Part shown: piece after piece, positions 23,740 to 32,817 of the stretch
How the letters are laid out: the number at the start of each line of letters is the position of its first letter
How positions within the stretch are numbered: position 1 is the first letter of the stretch
DNA from: JBEIFW01 sp046081125
GTDB lineage: Bacteria > Actinomycetota > Acidimicrobiia > Acidimicrobiales > Ilumatobacteraceae
Assembly: GCA_046081125.1 (NCBI GenBank)
Contig: JBJTVH010000054.1
Span: forward strand, 1 to 64,000
Direction of reading: 5' to 3'
Length of the DNA: 64,000 nucleotides
The notes under the pieces: model-generated
Database searches by the model: none
Told to the model about the DNA's origin: nothing
What the model saw: the letters and a program-made list of their open reading frames with translations, nothing else
Position numbers and translations under genes: made by a program

Positions 23740-26094
23740 TCAGCCTTCCAGCGCAGCGAGGATCGTCTCGGCGACGGCCTCGCTGCGCAGGAACGACCCG
23801 TCCTCGGCCAGCGGACCGAGCACGCGTCGTGCAACGGCATCGTCGATGCGGTCCATCCGCACGATCGCCGCCAACTCGGCGGCGAGCTCGTCGGGGCCGA
23901 GATCGCTCTCCTTCAACGCGGCCACCACCGCGTCGACGATCTCCGGTATTCCCATCACGTGGGCCGCTGCGGCGTTGAGTTCCCGGACGACTGCGAACAC
24001 GTCTCCGAGCGCCGTGAAGTCGACGGCCACGATGTTCGGCACGATCGCTCGCGCTCGGATGCAGTCCTCCAGCCGGGCGCCGAGCACGGCGCGGGTGTTC
24101 ACCTTGCGACCCTCGTCGGGGCTCGGCGGGCCCGACGGGCGCAGCCAGTGGTTCACGAGGAACAACGGTGCACTGGTTCCACCGCGGTTGGCCGCGCAGC
24201 TGAAGTCCTTCGGCGTCGGGAAGGTGTACGGCGTCTCCTGGAACTGCTCGAACGCCCCGAGCAGCCAGGGCAGTGCACCCCCGTGCTTCTCGCTGGTGAC
24301 GATCACGCGGGCATCGGCGTCGATGAGTTCGGCCATGGTGCGGTCGGCGAGCGGCCGCGAACCGGTGAGCGACTTGCCGGGCACGTACACCATCGGCAGC
24401 AGACCGGATTCGGCCAGGATGCGTTCGGTGTCCTCCGGGAGGATGTAGTCCTCGAACATCAGATGGATCACCTCGCTCTGGTTCTGTTCGAGGAACCGGC
24501 GGATCTTGACGAGCTCGTCCACCGCCTTGGTGGCGCCGAGTTCGCAGGCGACGTGGCAGAAGTAGACGTCGCGCTCGTCCGGACGAGCAGTCCCGGTCAC
24601 CCCGCCGAGACGATCGAGGGCCGCGAGCCCATCCGCACCGAGTTGCTCGCGCAACACGTCCTGGTCGACACCGCCCAGGAAGTTGGTCCGGACCAACGCC
24701 TTGCCGGCAAGGCGGCCGTCCTCGTAGCCGTAGTAGGAGTCGAGCAGCAGCGCGCGCACCCCGGCACGCAACTGGTCGGTGATCGATTCGGTGTGCTCGG
24801 CCAGCAGGAAGCCGTCGGCCGTGTTCGACATGGCGTTGTGGCTGCCCGCGAAGGCCACGGTCCGCAAGGGCATCAGGCAGAGCTCGAGGCTGCCGTTGCA
24901 GGCGAAGGGGTTCTTCGGTGCGGGATCCGACCGACCGAGCAGGGACGCCACGGCGACGGTAGAGCCACCGACCACGAGCAGGATCGACGTCGCCACGGCA
25001 CCGGCAGCCAACGCGAACGACCGACCCTGCCGGACCGGCCGGTCGACGGCAGCCGCCACCGGTCCGAGCAGCCCGAGCGCGTGGGCGCCACCGACTGCGG
25101 CGAGGTAGATCAGCGCGAGGCCGGCGAGCGCCCCGAGCCACTCGAGGGTGCCCATCGGGTCACGGGCCATCGACAGCCCGACACCACCGAGCACGGCCCA
25201 GCCCGCCATCCGCCAGATCCGGCGGCGCGCACGAAGGGCCATCCAGACGCGCACCGCTGCGACCCGCTCAGCAACCGTGGCCGGACCGCTGCTGACCGCG
25301 ACGGCGACGACGACCAGGCCGAACACCACCCAGAACGACCCGACGGCGTCGAGCGGCGCAGTGAAGGCGGCGACCGCCGCAGCGACCGCCGCCCGGCTCG
25401 ATTCGGGGGCACGCAAGGACGCAGCCTCCGGTCCCGGGACCGAGAGGGCGAGCACGATCGCACCGGTGGCGGCGATGCCGATGCCCACCGCACGCAGGGC
25501 CCGACGCCGGTCTGCGGCGACGACGACGGCGAGGACCGCCACGCCGAGCGCCGCAGCGAGCGTGAACAGCCACAGGTCGTCGAGCAAGGTCACGACCGTG
25601 AAGGCCAGGTCCGCCCCACGGCTCTGCGTGAAGTTCAACGGCACCTTCAGCGCACTCTCCGGGATGCGAGCGGCGATCTCGGGGTTGATCGCTCGCAGTC
25701 CTTCTTGCACGGCGACGAGCGCCGCCGAGACGTCGAGTTCGGAACGTGAGGTGGAGCGAATACGCAGCACGTTGCGCGCCAACTGCACCCCGGCGTTTCG
25801 GACCTCCTGGCGGACCAGGTCGGTGTCGAGTGCCGCGGTCAGCACCTGGACGACGAGCGGTTTCGCCGCCGTGAACACCTGGCCGACCGGGGCGAGACGA
25901 TTGGCCACCTCCTCGGCGATCGCCCGCCGGACCTCGGGCTTGTCGAGGGCAGCGACGACCCGATCGCCGAACCCCTCGGGGTCGGTGACCGACCGCGACG
26001 CCCACCACCCGAGGCTGCTCACGATCAACAGGAGCGAGCAGACGACGACGAGGCCGCGCACGATCCACGGCCCGACCCGCACCGGAGCTCGCAC
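23740..26094 (-). CDS. Multi-pass membrane protein with C-terminal PI-PLC-like phosphodiesterase domain
   Basis: 784 residues from a GTG at 26094, two bases after the stop of a P450; the longer open frame upstream is antisense noise. An N-terminal membrane segment (IVRGLVVVCSLLLIVSSLGWW) leads to an extracytoplasmic ~150-residue helical domain (DPEGFGDRVVAALDKPEVRR), then a block of about five more membrane helices to residue ~390. The C-terminal ~370 residues resemble the PLC-like phosphodiesterase superfamily: TVAFAGSHNAMSNT carries the first catalytic His, VRALLLDSYYGYE the barrel strand, and DVYFCHVACELG the second His. The domain presumably lies outside the membrane and cleaves a phosphodiester or phospholipid. 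Coupling to P450s hints at lipid metabolism; substrate unknown. Confidence 0.8.
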   Translation of the reverse strand: MRAPVRVGPWIVRGLVVVCSLLLIVSSLGWWASRSVTDPEGFGDRVVAALDKPEVRRAIAEEVANRLAPVGQVFTAAKPLVVQVLTAALDTDLVRQEVRNAGVQLARNVLRIRSTSRSELDVSAALVAVQEGLRAINPEIAARIPESALKVPLNFTQSRGADLAFTVVTLLDDLWLFTLAAALGVAVLAVVVAADRRRALRAVGIGIAATGAIVLALSVPGPEAASLRAPESSRAAVAAAVAAFTAPLDAVGSFWVVFGLVVVAVAVSSGPATVAERVAAVRVWMALRARRRIWRMAGWAVLGGVGLSMARDPMGTLEWLGALAGLALIYLAAVGGAHALGLLGPVAAAVDRPVRQGRSFALAAGAVATSILLVVGGSTVAVASLLGRSDPAPKNPFACNGSLELCLMPLRTVAFAGSHNAMSNTADGFLLAEHTESITDQLRAGVRALLLDSYYGYEDGRLAGKALVRTNFLGGVDQDVLREQLGADGLAALDRLGGVTGTARPDERDVYFCHVACELGATKAVDELVKIRRFLEQNQSEVIHLMFEDYILPEDTERILAESGLLPMVYVPGKSLTGSRPLADRTMAELIDADARVIVTSEKHGGALPWLLGAFEQFQETPYTFPTPKDFSCAANRGGTSAPLFLVNHWLRPSGPPSPDEGRKVNTRAVLGARLEDCIRARAIVPNIVAVDFTALGDVFAVVRELNAAAAHVMGIPEIVDAVVAALKESDLGPDELAAELAAIVRMDRIDDAVARRVLGPLAEDGSFLRSEAVAETILAALEG

Positions 26095-26096
26095 GG

Positions 26097-27284
26097 TCAG
26101 TCCCAGCGCACGGGGAGCCGGCGACGCCCCCACAGGAGGAACGGTTCGATCCGCTCCGTCGGGCCGTCGAGTCGCAGCGTGGGGAAGCGCCGAGCCAACT
26201 CGGGCAACAGGATCGCCGCTTCGAGGCGACTCAGCGGCGCCCCCGGGCAGGCGTGGACCCCGAGGCCGAAGGCGAGGTGGGTCTTGCGGAGCTCGAAGGC
26301 GTCTCGGTCGAGCCGGAATTCGTCGGGGTCGGGGAAGGCCTCCGGATCCCGGTTCGCGGCGGCGTACAGCATCATCACCTTCGCCCGCTCGGGCACGTCG
26401 ACGCCGTGCTTGTGGACCGGGCAGGTGGTCGTGCGGAACAGCCCGAGCACCGGCGGGTCGTACCGCAGGCTCTCCTCGATCACCGTCTCGACGAGTGCGT
26501 CCGGGGCGGCGCAGAACTGCGCCCAGCGTTCCGGCACCTCGAGCAGCCGCCACACGGCGTTGACCACGAGCGAGGTGGTCGTCTCGTTGCCCCCGACGAG
26601 CAGTTGTCCGAGCATGACCAACAGCTCGTCGTCGGTGATCGGCCGGGGCGCGTCGAGCGCGTTGCGCACCAACGTCGACACGAGGTCGTCGGGCAGAGGG
26701 GCGCCGGCAGCGATCAGGTCTCGGCGGCGGGTCACCTCGGCCTGGAAGTACGCGTTGAGCGCCACCCGGGCCCGGTCGGACCGCTCCCGGTTCGGGCCGA
26801 GCCCGGACACCTGGTCGTCGCTCCACTGCTTGAACTGCTCGCGCTGGTCCTCGGGGACACCGAGGATGCGGGCGATGATGATCACCGGCAGCGGGAACCC
26901 GACGTCGTCGTGCAACTCGGCGCGCCGGTCGGCGTGGGACGCCATGTCGTCGAGCAGCTCGGTGGTCACCTCGCGCACGTCGTTCGCCCACCCGTTCACG
27001 GCCTTGGGGGCGAAGGCCTGGGCGATCAGGCGCCGGAACATCGTGTGCTCCGGCGGGTCCTGGAACATGGCTCCCTGGTTCGTGAAGTGCGGACCCTGCC
27101 CGTACTTGGACGAGTACGTCGCCACGTCGATCAGGCCGTCGCGAACGTCCGAATAGCGGCTCAAGCTGAAGAAGTCGAGGCCGTACCCGGCGAAGTGGTG
27201 GACCGGGCAGTCACGCACCAACGCCCCGTACGCCGGGGCCGGATCGTCGTAGACCGGGGCGACGAACGGGTCGTACGCGGTCAC
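26097..27284 (-). CDS. Cytochrome P450
   Basis: A 395-residue P450 from a GTG at 27284. Motifs are LLVGGNETTTSLV (I-helix), EESLR (ExxR) and FGLGVHACPGAPLSRLE with the heme Cys. DPPEHTMFRRLIAQAFAP is the typical C-helix region. It starts 9 bases after another P450 and is followed after 2 bases by the PLC-like membrane protein, so the three are one transcription unit. The two adjacent P450s are clearly different subfamilies (this one has Pro after the heme Cys, the other Ala), which argues against recent duplication. No redox partner is adjacent. Substrate unknown. Confidence 0.95.
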   Translation of the reverse strand: MTAYDPFVAPVYDDPAPAYGALVRDCPVHHFAGYGLDFFSLSRYSDVRDGLIDVATYSSKYGQGPHFTNQGAMFQDPPEHTMFRRLIAQAFAPKAVNGWANDVREVTTELLDDMASHADRRAELHDDVGFPLPVIIIARILGVPEDQREQFKQWSDDQVSGLGPNRERSDRARVALNAYFQAEVTRRRDLIAAGAPLPDDLVSTLVRNALDAPRPITDDELLVMLGQLLVGGNETTTSLVVNAVWRLLEVPERWAQFCAAPDALVETVIEESLRYDPPVLGLFRTTTCPVHKHGVDVPERAKVMMLYAAANRDPEAFPDPDEFRLDRDAFELRKTHLAFGLGVHACPGAPLSRLEAAILLPELARRFPTLRLDGPTERIEPFLLWGRRRLPVRWD

Positions 27285-27293
27285 GCCGGCCGC

Positions 27294-28511
27294 CTAGGCC
27301 CGCAACGACGTGGGCCAGGCGACCGGACACTGCCGAGGGCCGCGCACCTGACCGCCCGCCCAGGTGACCTCGGCGCCCTCGACCAACTCGAACTCGGGGA
27401 TGCGGGCCAGCCACTCCTCGATCGCCACCCGCAGTTCCATGCGCGCCAGGTTCGAGCCGGCGCACCGATGGATGCCGGCGCCGAAGGCCACGTGACGGTT
27501 GTGCTGGCGGTCGATGACCACCTCGTCGGGATGCTCGAACACCCCGGGGTCGCGGTTGGCCGCCGGGAAGTTGAGGATGATCCGGTCGCCTTCACCGATG
27601 TGCACCCCGGCGAAGTCGATGTCGGCATTGGCGACCCGGGCCATCGTGACCGGCGAGTAGGCCCGCAACAGCTCCTCCACCGCGGTGGGGATGAGTTCGG
27701 GCTCCGCGACGAGACGGCGACGATCCTCGGGGTGGGTGGCCAGGTGCCACAGCGACGAGCCGATGGAGGACCACGTGGTGTCGATGCCGGCGACGACGAG
27801 CAGGAAGCACGTGCCGATGATGTGCGCGGGCGAGACCGGCTCGCCGTCGACCTCGGCCGCCATGAGCTGGCTGATGAGGTCGTCGGTGGGCTCGGCGCGA
27901 CGCTTCTCGATCTGACCGATGAGGAACTCGATCAGGCCCCGGCGAGCGGCCAGCCGGACGTCGATATCCGTCGCCCCGAGCTCGAGGATGCCGCGCACCC
28001 AGCCGACGAAGGTGTCGGCCATGTCGAGCGGGACACCGAGCATCTGACCGATGATCCGCACCGGGATCTGCTGGGCGTAATCGCTGGCGGCGTCAGCCTG
28101 ACCGTGCTCGATGAAGCCGTTCACCAGGCGCCGACACAGGTCACGGGTGATCGGCTCGTACGTGTCGACCATGCGCGGGGAGAACGCCGGAAGGATGAGG
28201 CGGCGGGCCCAGGTGTGCTCGGGCGGGTCCGACGTGATCGGCGGTGCGCCCACCTGGTTGTAGGCACCGCTCGGATCGTCGACCGGCGGGAACACCGTCA
28301 CCGAGCGGGACGAGAACGCCTCGGGCGCACGGGCGAAGGCGCACACGTCCTCGTAGCGGGTGGGCAGCCAGGAGCCGCCCATGCGGTCGGTGTGGGCAAC
28401 CGGGCAGGCGCCGCGCAGCTCCGCCCAGATCGGGTACGGGTCGACCACGTACTGGTGGGCGAACAAGTCGTAGTCGGTCGCCCAGTCCTTCACCGGTTCC
28501 GTCGCCGTCAT
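27294..28511 (-). CDS. Cytochrome P450
   Basis: A 405-residue P450. The start at 28511 is chosen because homology begins with the WATDYDLFAHQYVVDPYPIW region. The I-helix reads LLVVAGIDTTWSSI, with Asp in place of the usual acidic Glu; EELLR is the ExxR motif, and the heme loop is FGAGIHRCAGSNLARMEL. The GIDTT and CAGSNLAR forms are common in terpene- and camphor-type bacterial P450s. It leads a three-gene run with a second P450 and a PLC-like membrane protein. Regulation not visible. The upstream gene (28581-29753) lies 69 bases away on the same strand. Confidence 0.95.
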   Translation of the reverse strand: MTATEPVKDWATDYDLFAHQYVVDPYPIWAELRGACPVAHTDRMGGSWLPTRYEDVCAFARAPEAFSSRSVTVFPPVDDPSGAYNQVGAPPITSDPPEHTWARRLILPAFSPRMVDTYEPITRDLCRRLVNGFIEHGQADAASDYAQQIPVRIIGQMLGVPLDMADTFVGWVRGILELGATDIDVRLAARRGLIEFLIGQIEKRRAEPTDDLISQLMAAEVDGEPVSPAHIIGTCFLLVVAGIDTTWSSIGSSLWHLATHPEDRRRLVAEPELIPTAVEELLRAYSPVTMARVANADIDFAGVHIGEGDRIILNFPAANRDPGVFEHPDEVVIDRQHNRHVAFGAGIHRCAGSNLARMELRVAIEEWLARIPEFELVEGAEVTWAGGQVRGPRQCPVAWPTSLRA

Positions 28512-28580
28512 CGTCGGTCCTCCATTGCGCAGTTCCCATCTTCTCGCACCGCCCGACGATCCCGGGCAGCGCAGCACCGG

Positions 28581-29753
28581 TCAGTGGCTGTGGCCGCAGC
28601 CGCCACCGTGGCTGCTCACGGCTCCGAGCGGTCCGTTCCCCTCGATCCCGGCGAACGGGCCGCACGGATGGTCCACCAACCAGACATGCAGCATCGGTGC
28701 CGTCGCCGCGAAGGTTCCCCGCGGGAAGCAGCTGCCGTTGCGCAGCACGCCGACCACCCGGCCGTTGGCGTCCCAGCACAGGTTCTGGTGGTCGTGCCAC
28801 AGCGTCAGCGGGCCGCCCACCTCGGGCACATCGGCCATGGTCTTGCCGTTGTCGAGGATGTACATGCCCGACACGAGGGTCTTGGTCCGGTCGGCCTCCA
28901 CCCGGAACACGATCGACTCGATGCGCTCCGGATCGAGTTCACGTCCGTCGCTCAGGTAGCCCCGGTTGACGAAGTGCTCGAAGCCCGTCGCGGCGTCGCC
29001 GATCGATCGATAGCCGGCCGCTTCGACGTCGGCGGTCGTCTTGAACCGCGCCAGCGCCGCCGTGGTGGTTTCGACCAGGGCTGCCGCCCGGGCGAGTTCT
29101 TGGCGGGTCGGTGGGCGGCTCGGCGCCACCTCGTGGTTGCCCGCTGCGCTCGACTCGACCGCCGCACCGGTCGACCCCGCTGCGCTCGCCCCGGCCGTGG
29201 TCGGGGAGGAATGGCTGTGCGCGGTGGTGACGCTCGGCGACCCGACCGGGCTCGAAGCATCGGCCGCGGCGTGGCCATCGGCATGGTCTGGGGCGCTGTG
29301 CTCATGGGCCATCGCCGATGCCGGGAGGGCGAGCGCGAGCGCACCGAGCGCAGCGAGTGGAACCATCGGACGAATCGCGCGCAGCCGTGCCACGGCGGCG
29401 AGTGCGGCCGCGCCGGCTGCGAGTTCGAGGGCGACGCAGAGCAGGTCCTGCGCCCCGACGTCCTGGACGACGTCGAGGCCGTCGATCGCCTCGATCGCAA
29501 CAACCCGGGTGAGGGCCCACGCGCCGACGGACAGCCCCGCCAGCGCAACGCCGAGGCCGGCGAGCTGGCGACTAGGGCGCGCCGCCGCAACTACGGCCCA
29601 TGCGATCTGGGCGGCGGCAGTGACGGCGAAGCCTACGGCGAGCACCCCGTGCTCGGCGTGCTGACCGGCCGCCGAGGCGTGCACCAGCCCGGCGCCCGCC
29701 ATCAGCGCCGCCGCAATTCGCAACCACACGCCGACACGATCGAACTCGCTCAT
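28581..29753 (-). CDS. Membrane protein with His-rich exported region, function unknown
   Basis: 390 residues. Four hydrophobic helices lie in the first ~155 residues (for example GVLAVGFAVTAAAQIAWAVVAAA and LVPLAALGALALALPAS-like segments), then a His/Asp/Ser-rich linker (AHEHSAPDHADGHAAADAS, TTAHSHSSP). The C-terminal ~190 residues form a soluble, presumably extracytoplasmic domain: FKTTADVEAAGYRSIGDAATG, FVNRGYLSDGRELDPERIES, LTLWHDHQNLCWD, HVWLVDHPCGPFAGIEGN, and a C-terminal tail ending GGGCGHSH. The conserved His and Cys suggest metal binding, perhaps copper or zinc, though this is inference. I do not recognise a named family. It is divergent from the LLM oxidoreductase, 47 bases between starts. 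Confidence 0.75.
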   Translation of the reverse strand: MSEFDRVGVWLRIAAALMAGAGLVHASAAGQHAEHGVLAVGFAVTAAAQIAWAVVAAARPSRQLAGLGVALAGLSVGAWALTRVVAIEAIDGLDVVQDVGAQDLLCVALELAAGAAALAAVARLRAIRPMVPLAALGALALALPASAMAHEHSAPDHADGHAAADASSPVGSPSVTTAHSHSSPTTAGASAAGSTGAAVESSAAGNHEVAPSRPPTRQELARAAALVETTTAALARFKTTADVEAAGYRSIGDAATGFEHFVNRGYLSDGRELDPERIESIVFRVEADRTKTLVSGMYILDNGKTMADVPEVGGPLTLWHDHQNLCWDANGRVVGVLRNGSCFPRGTFAATAPMLHVWLVDHPCGPFAGIEGNGPLGAVSSHGGGCGHSH

Positions 29754-29800
29754 CGCAGCCTCCTCACGGGCGATCCCCGCCGAGATCGTAGGGTGCAGAG

Positions 29801-30685
29801 ATGCGCTACGGCATCGCCTTCGCCAACACCATGCAGTGGGCCACCGGGCCCGGGGCGCTCGACGCCGCCCGGGCGGGGGAGGCCGCCGGATTCGAGTCGC
29901 TGTGGACCGTCGAACATGTCGTGTATCCGGACGCCTACGCGTCGTCCTACCCGTACTCGGCCGACGGCAAGATGCCTGCGATCCCGTCCACCCCGATTCC
30001 CGATCCGCTCGTGTGGCTCGCCTACGTCGCAGCGGTCACCTCGACGATCCGGCTCGCGACAGGGATCCTGATCCTCCCGCAACGCAACCCGGTCGTGCTG
30101 GCCAAGGAGGTCGCAACGCTCGATTCGCTGTCGGGGGGTCGAGTCGAACTCGGCATCGGGGTGGGCTGGCTGCGCGAGGAGTTCGACGCGCTCGGCGTGC
30201 CGTGGGAGCGGCGAGGCGCGCGCACCGACGACTACGTGGCCGCCATGCGGGCGCTGTGGGCGAGCGACGGCGCGTCCCACGCCGGGGAGTTCTCGTGGTT
30301 CACGCAGGTCTCGTCCAACCCCAAGCCGGCCCAGCGCTCGGTACCGATCGTGATCGGCGGCCACTCGCAGGCCGCGGCCGAGCGCGCCGGCCGGCTCGGG
30401 GACGGGTTCTTCCCGGGCAAGGGCAGCCCGGCCGAACTGGCGGCGTTGATGGCGGTCGTGCGCGAGCACGCCGAACGGGCCGGACGCGATCCGGGGGCGA
30501 TCGAGTTGACCGCCGGCACCCCGGCGATCTTCGGCGGTGGCGACGTCGTCGGCGCCGTGGAGGAACTGGCCTCGATCGGGGTGAGCCGGATCATCGTTCC
30601 GGCGTTCCTGCTCATGAAGCCGACACCGTCCGAGGCGATGGCGGCGTTCGCCGAGCGGGTGATCGCCCCGACGGCCCACTGCTGA
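29801..30685 (+). CDS. Luciferase-like monooxygenase (LLM), F420-dependent type
   Basis: A 294-residue TIM-barrel flavin/F420 oxidoreductase. The family core is visible: LDAARAGEAAGFESLWTVEHV, AAVTSTIRLATGILILPQRNP, LDSLSGGRVELGIGVGWLREEFDALG and PIVIGGHSQAAAERAGRLGDGF. The LWTVEHV and GWLREEF phrases are typical of actinobacterial F420-dependent subfamilies, and cofC is present in the window, but binding of F420 rather than FMN is inferred. It is the first gene of a five-gene operon that ends with the AhpD-like selenoprotein; DUF427 starts 9 bases later. Substrate unknown. Confidence 0.88.
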   Translation: MRYGIAFANTMQWATGPGALDAARAGEAAGFESLWTVEHVVYPDAYASSYPYSADGKMPAIPSTPIPDPLVWLAYVAAVTSTIRLATGILILPQRNPVVLAKEVATLDSLSGGRVELGIGVGWLREEFDALGVPWERRGARTDDYVAAMRALWASDGASHAGEFSWFTQVSSNPKPAQRSVPIVIGGHSQAAAERAGRLGDGFFPGKGSPAELAALMAVVREHAERAGRDPGAIELTAGTPAIFGGGDVVGAVEELASIGVSRIIVPAFLLMKPTPSEAMAAFAERVIAPTAHC

Positions 30686-30694
30686 GCGGTCGTC

Positions 30695-31192
30695 GTGCGC
30701 CGCCCGACCCGCATCGAACCCGGCCCCGGTCAGGAGAGCGTCTGGGATTACCCGAGGCCCCCCGATCTCCGAGCGTGCCCCGCACGCGTCCGGGTCGTGC
30801 ACCGTGGGGTGGTCGTGGCCGACACCGTCGAGGCGGTACGGGTATGTGAGACCTCGCACGCCCCGGCCTACTACCTCCCCCGCCGTGACATCACCCCCGG
30901 CGCGCTGCGGCCGTCGCCGGGGCGCTCGGTCTGCGAGTGGAAGGGCGTCGCCGTCTACTGGGCGGTCACCGCCGGCGACGAGGTCGTCGAACAGGCGGCG
31001 TGGAGCTACGAGGACCCGGTCGACGCGTTCTCGGCGATCCGTGGTCACGTGGCGTTCTACGCGCAGCGCGTCGAGGAGTGCTGGGTGGGCGACGAGCGGG
31101 TATCCCCGAACGGCGGCGATTTCTACGGCGGTTGGATCACCTCGGCCGTTGTCGGACCCTTCAAGGGCGACCCGGGGACGCAGTGGTGGTGA
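30695..31192 (+). CDS. DUF427-domain protein
   Basis: A 165-residue protein from a GTG at 30695. VRVVHRGVVVADTVEAVRV, then SHAPAYYLPRRDI, CEWKGVAVYWAV and AAWSYEDPVDAFSAIRGHVAFY are the standard DUF427 pattern, a small beta-rich fold of unknown function found singly or in tandem in actinobacteria and proteobacteria. The Cys-Glu-Trp-Lys and the Tyr-Tyr-Leu-Pro segments are the most conserved parts. Its stop overlaps the start of the CoA transferase (GTGA), so it is co-translated with that enzyme and may work in the same conversion. Confidence 0.88.
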   Translation: MRRPTRIEPGPGQESVWDYPRPPDLRACPARVRVVHRGVVVADTVEAVRVCETSHAPAYYLPRRDITPGALRPSPGRSVCEWKGVAVYWAVTAGDEVVEQAAWSYEDPVDAFSAIRGHVAFYAQRVEECWVGDERVSPNGGDFYGGWITSAVVGPFKGDPGTQWW

Positions 31193-32352
31193 GCGGCGCG
31201 CTCGACGGCATCGTCGTGCTGGACGTGACCACGGCCCGCTCCGGGCCCACGTGTGTGCGCCAGCTCGCCGACCTGGGCGCCGACGTGATCCAGGTGTGCG
31301 ACCCGAACCGGGCCCAGATCGGTGGCTCCGACGGCCACAACCTCCACCGGGGCAAGCGTTCGATCGTGCTCGACGTACGCAACCCGGCGGGCCGCGAGGC
31401 CTTCCTACGGCTGTGCGAGCGGGCCGACGTCGTGGTCGAGAACGGCAAGCCGGGAGCGGTCGACCGCATGGGGATCGGGCCGACGGTGGTGTTGGCACGC
31501 AATCCGAAGGTGATCTATGCGTCGATCTCGGGGTTCGGCCAGACCGGCCCGGCTGCCGAGCGAGCGGGCGTCGACCAGATCGCACAGGGCATGAGCGGCA
31601 TCATGTCGGTGACCGGCCCGGCCGGAACCGGGCCGTGGCGCACCGGGATCGCGATCAGCGACACCGTCGCAGGCACCTTCCTCGCCCAAGCGGTCATTGC
31701 GGCGCTGTTCGCTCGCGAGCGGACCGGCCAAGGGCAGTGGGTGCACACGTCGTTGCTGGAGACGATGGTGAACCTCATGGACTTCCAGGCCTGCCGCTGG
31801 CTGTCCGACGGGGTGGTGCCCGTCCAGGAAGGCAACGAGCACCCCACCTTCGTGCCGATGGGCTGCTACCGCACTGCAGACGGTTGGGTGAACGTCGCGC
31901 CGCTCACCCGGCTCGCGGCGTTCTTCGAGACCATCGGCGCGCCCGAGGTCCTCGCCAACGAACGCTTTGCCTCCGGCGGCGCCCGGGTGCGGCACCGCGC
32001 CGAACTGAACGCCGCGATCGAAGCGGCCCTGCTGCGGCAGCCGACGGATCACTGGGTGTCGGTGCTCGCACCGATGGGCATCCCGGTCGGACCGGTGTAC
32101 GGGATGGACGAGGTGTTCGCCGATCCGCAGGTGCAGCACCTCGGCCTCACCGCCGAGGTGGCCGGGCGAGCCGTGGTGCGTCATCCGGTCACCCTCACGG
32201 GGACGCCGACCGCGATCCAGGGCCCCCCGCCAACGCCGGGGGCGCACACCATCGAGGTGCTCGCCTGGGCCGGCTATGCCGCACCGGAGATCGAGGCGCT
32301 CCTCGGCCAGGGGGCTGCAGCGACCTCCAGCGCCTCGGGGGACTGGTTGTAG
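31189..32352 (+). CDS. Class III (CaiB/BaiF) CoA transferase
   Basis: A 387-residue enzyme; the GTG at 31189 forms a GTGA overlap with DUF427, and a GTG at 31186 is an alternative. Family motifs are GIVVLDVTTARSGPTCVRQLADLGADVIQV, NLHRGKRSIVLD, CERADVVVENGKPGAVDRMG, and later FVPMGCYRTADGWVNV. The catalytic residue of formyl-CoA transferase is an Asp in the segment aligned with TSLLETMVNL; here the residue is Glu, as in a branch of this family, so nucleophilic covalent catalysis would use Glu. It moves CoA between carboxylic acids, or may act as a racemase-like relative. CMD genes follow after 9 bases. Confidence 0.9.
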   Translation: MSGALDGIVVLDVTTARSGPTCVRQLADLGADVIQVCDPNRAQIGGSDGHNLHRGKRSIVLDVRNPAGREAFLRLCERADVVVENGKPGAVDRMGIGPTVVLARNPKVIYASISGFGQTGPAAERAGVDQIAQGMSGIMSVTGPAGTGPWRTGIAISDTVAGTFLAQAVIAALFARERTGQGQWVHTSLLETMVNLMDFQACRWLSDGVVPVQEGNEHPTFVPMGCYRTADGWVNVAPLTRLAAFFETIGAPEVLANERFASGGARVRHRAELNAAIEAALLRQPTDHWVSVLAPMGIPVGPVYGMDEVFADPQVQHLGLTAEVAGRAVVRHPVTLTGTPTAIQGPPPTPGAHTIEVLAWAGYAAPEIEALLGQGAAATSSASGDWL

Positions 32353-32361
32353 CGTCTCGGC

Positions 32362-32817
32362 ATGGCCGTCCCTGCCGAGCGTGACGCTGCACTGGCCCTG
32401 CTGCCCGGTCTCGCCGAGGCCCATCGCCACCTGCACGCCGCCGTGTGGGACGGTTCGGTCCCGGCCCCGGTACTCGAACGCTGCCGACTGCGCATGGCTC
32501 AGTTGCTCGGCGCTCGACGCGCGCTCGACGAGCGCTCCGCTCCGGCTGTTGCAGCCGGCTTCGACGACGAGAACTCGGCCGTCGCACAGTGGCCGACCGA
32601 TCCACGGCTCGACGATGGCGCTCGGGCCTGCCTGGCCTTCGCCGAGTTGTTCGTGATCGACCCGCACGCCATCGACGACTCGCAGGCCGCTGCGGTGGTC
32701 GCTGCGTACGGCGAGGCCGGCCTGGTCACGCTGACCACCGCCCTCGGCATCTGGGAGAACCAGCACCGCTTCGACAACGCACTCGGGCTGCTCGCCGGCT
32801 CGAGCCAGGAGGCCTGA
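32362..32817 (+). CDS. Carboxymuconolactone-decarboxylase-like (AhpD fold) protein lacking the CxxC
   Basis: A 151-residue helical protein. LERCRLRMAQLLGA is the standard CMD lead-in, but the two redox cysteines that normally follow (GCxxC) are replaced by ARRA. The second half (RLDDGARACLAFAELFVIDPHAI, VTLTTALGIWENQHRFDNALGL) keeps the fold. Without the cysteines it cannot do AhpD-type disulphide chemistry; it may instead bind substrate or form a mixed oligomer with the next gene. The stop and the next ATG share one base (TGATG), so both would be made in similar amounts. It has other cysteines (in ERCRL and GARACL) but not as a CxxC pair. Confidence 0.85.
   Translation: MAVPAERDAALALLPGLAEAHRHLHAAVWDGSVPAPVLERCRLRMAQLLGARRALDERSAPAVAAGFDDENSAVAQWPTDPRLDDGARACLAFAELFVIDPHAIDDSQAAAVVAAYGEAGLVTLTTALGIWENQHRFDNALGLLAGSSQEA

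Noticed and set aside
26095..26991. N-terminal extension of the PLC-like membrane protein
   Set aside because: The extra sequence is Arg/Pro-rich and antisense-like within the P450; the GTG at 26094 places a membrane helix near the N-terminus.
26253..30071. Very long plus-strand open frame (over 1,200 codons) across the P450 region
   Set aside because: It is antisense to two P450s and a membrane protein with full motifs; such frames are a by-product of GC-rich codon use.
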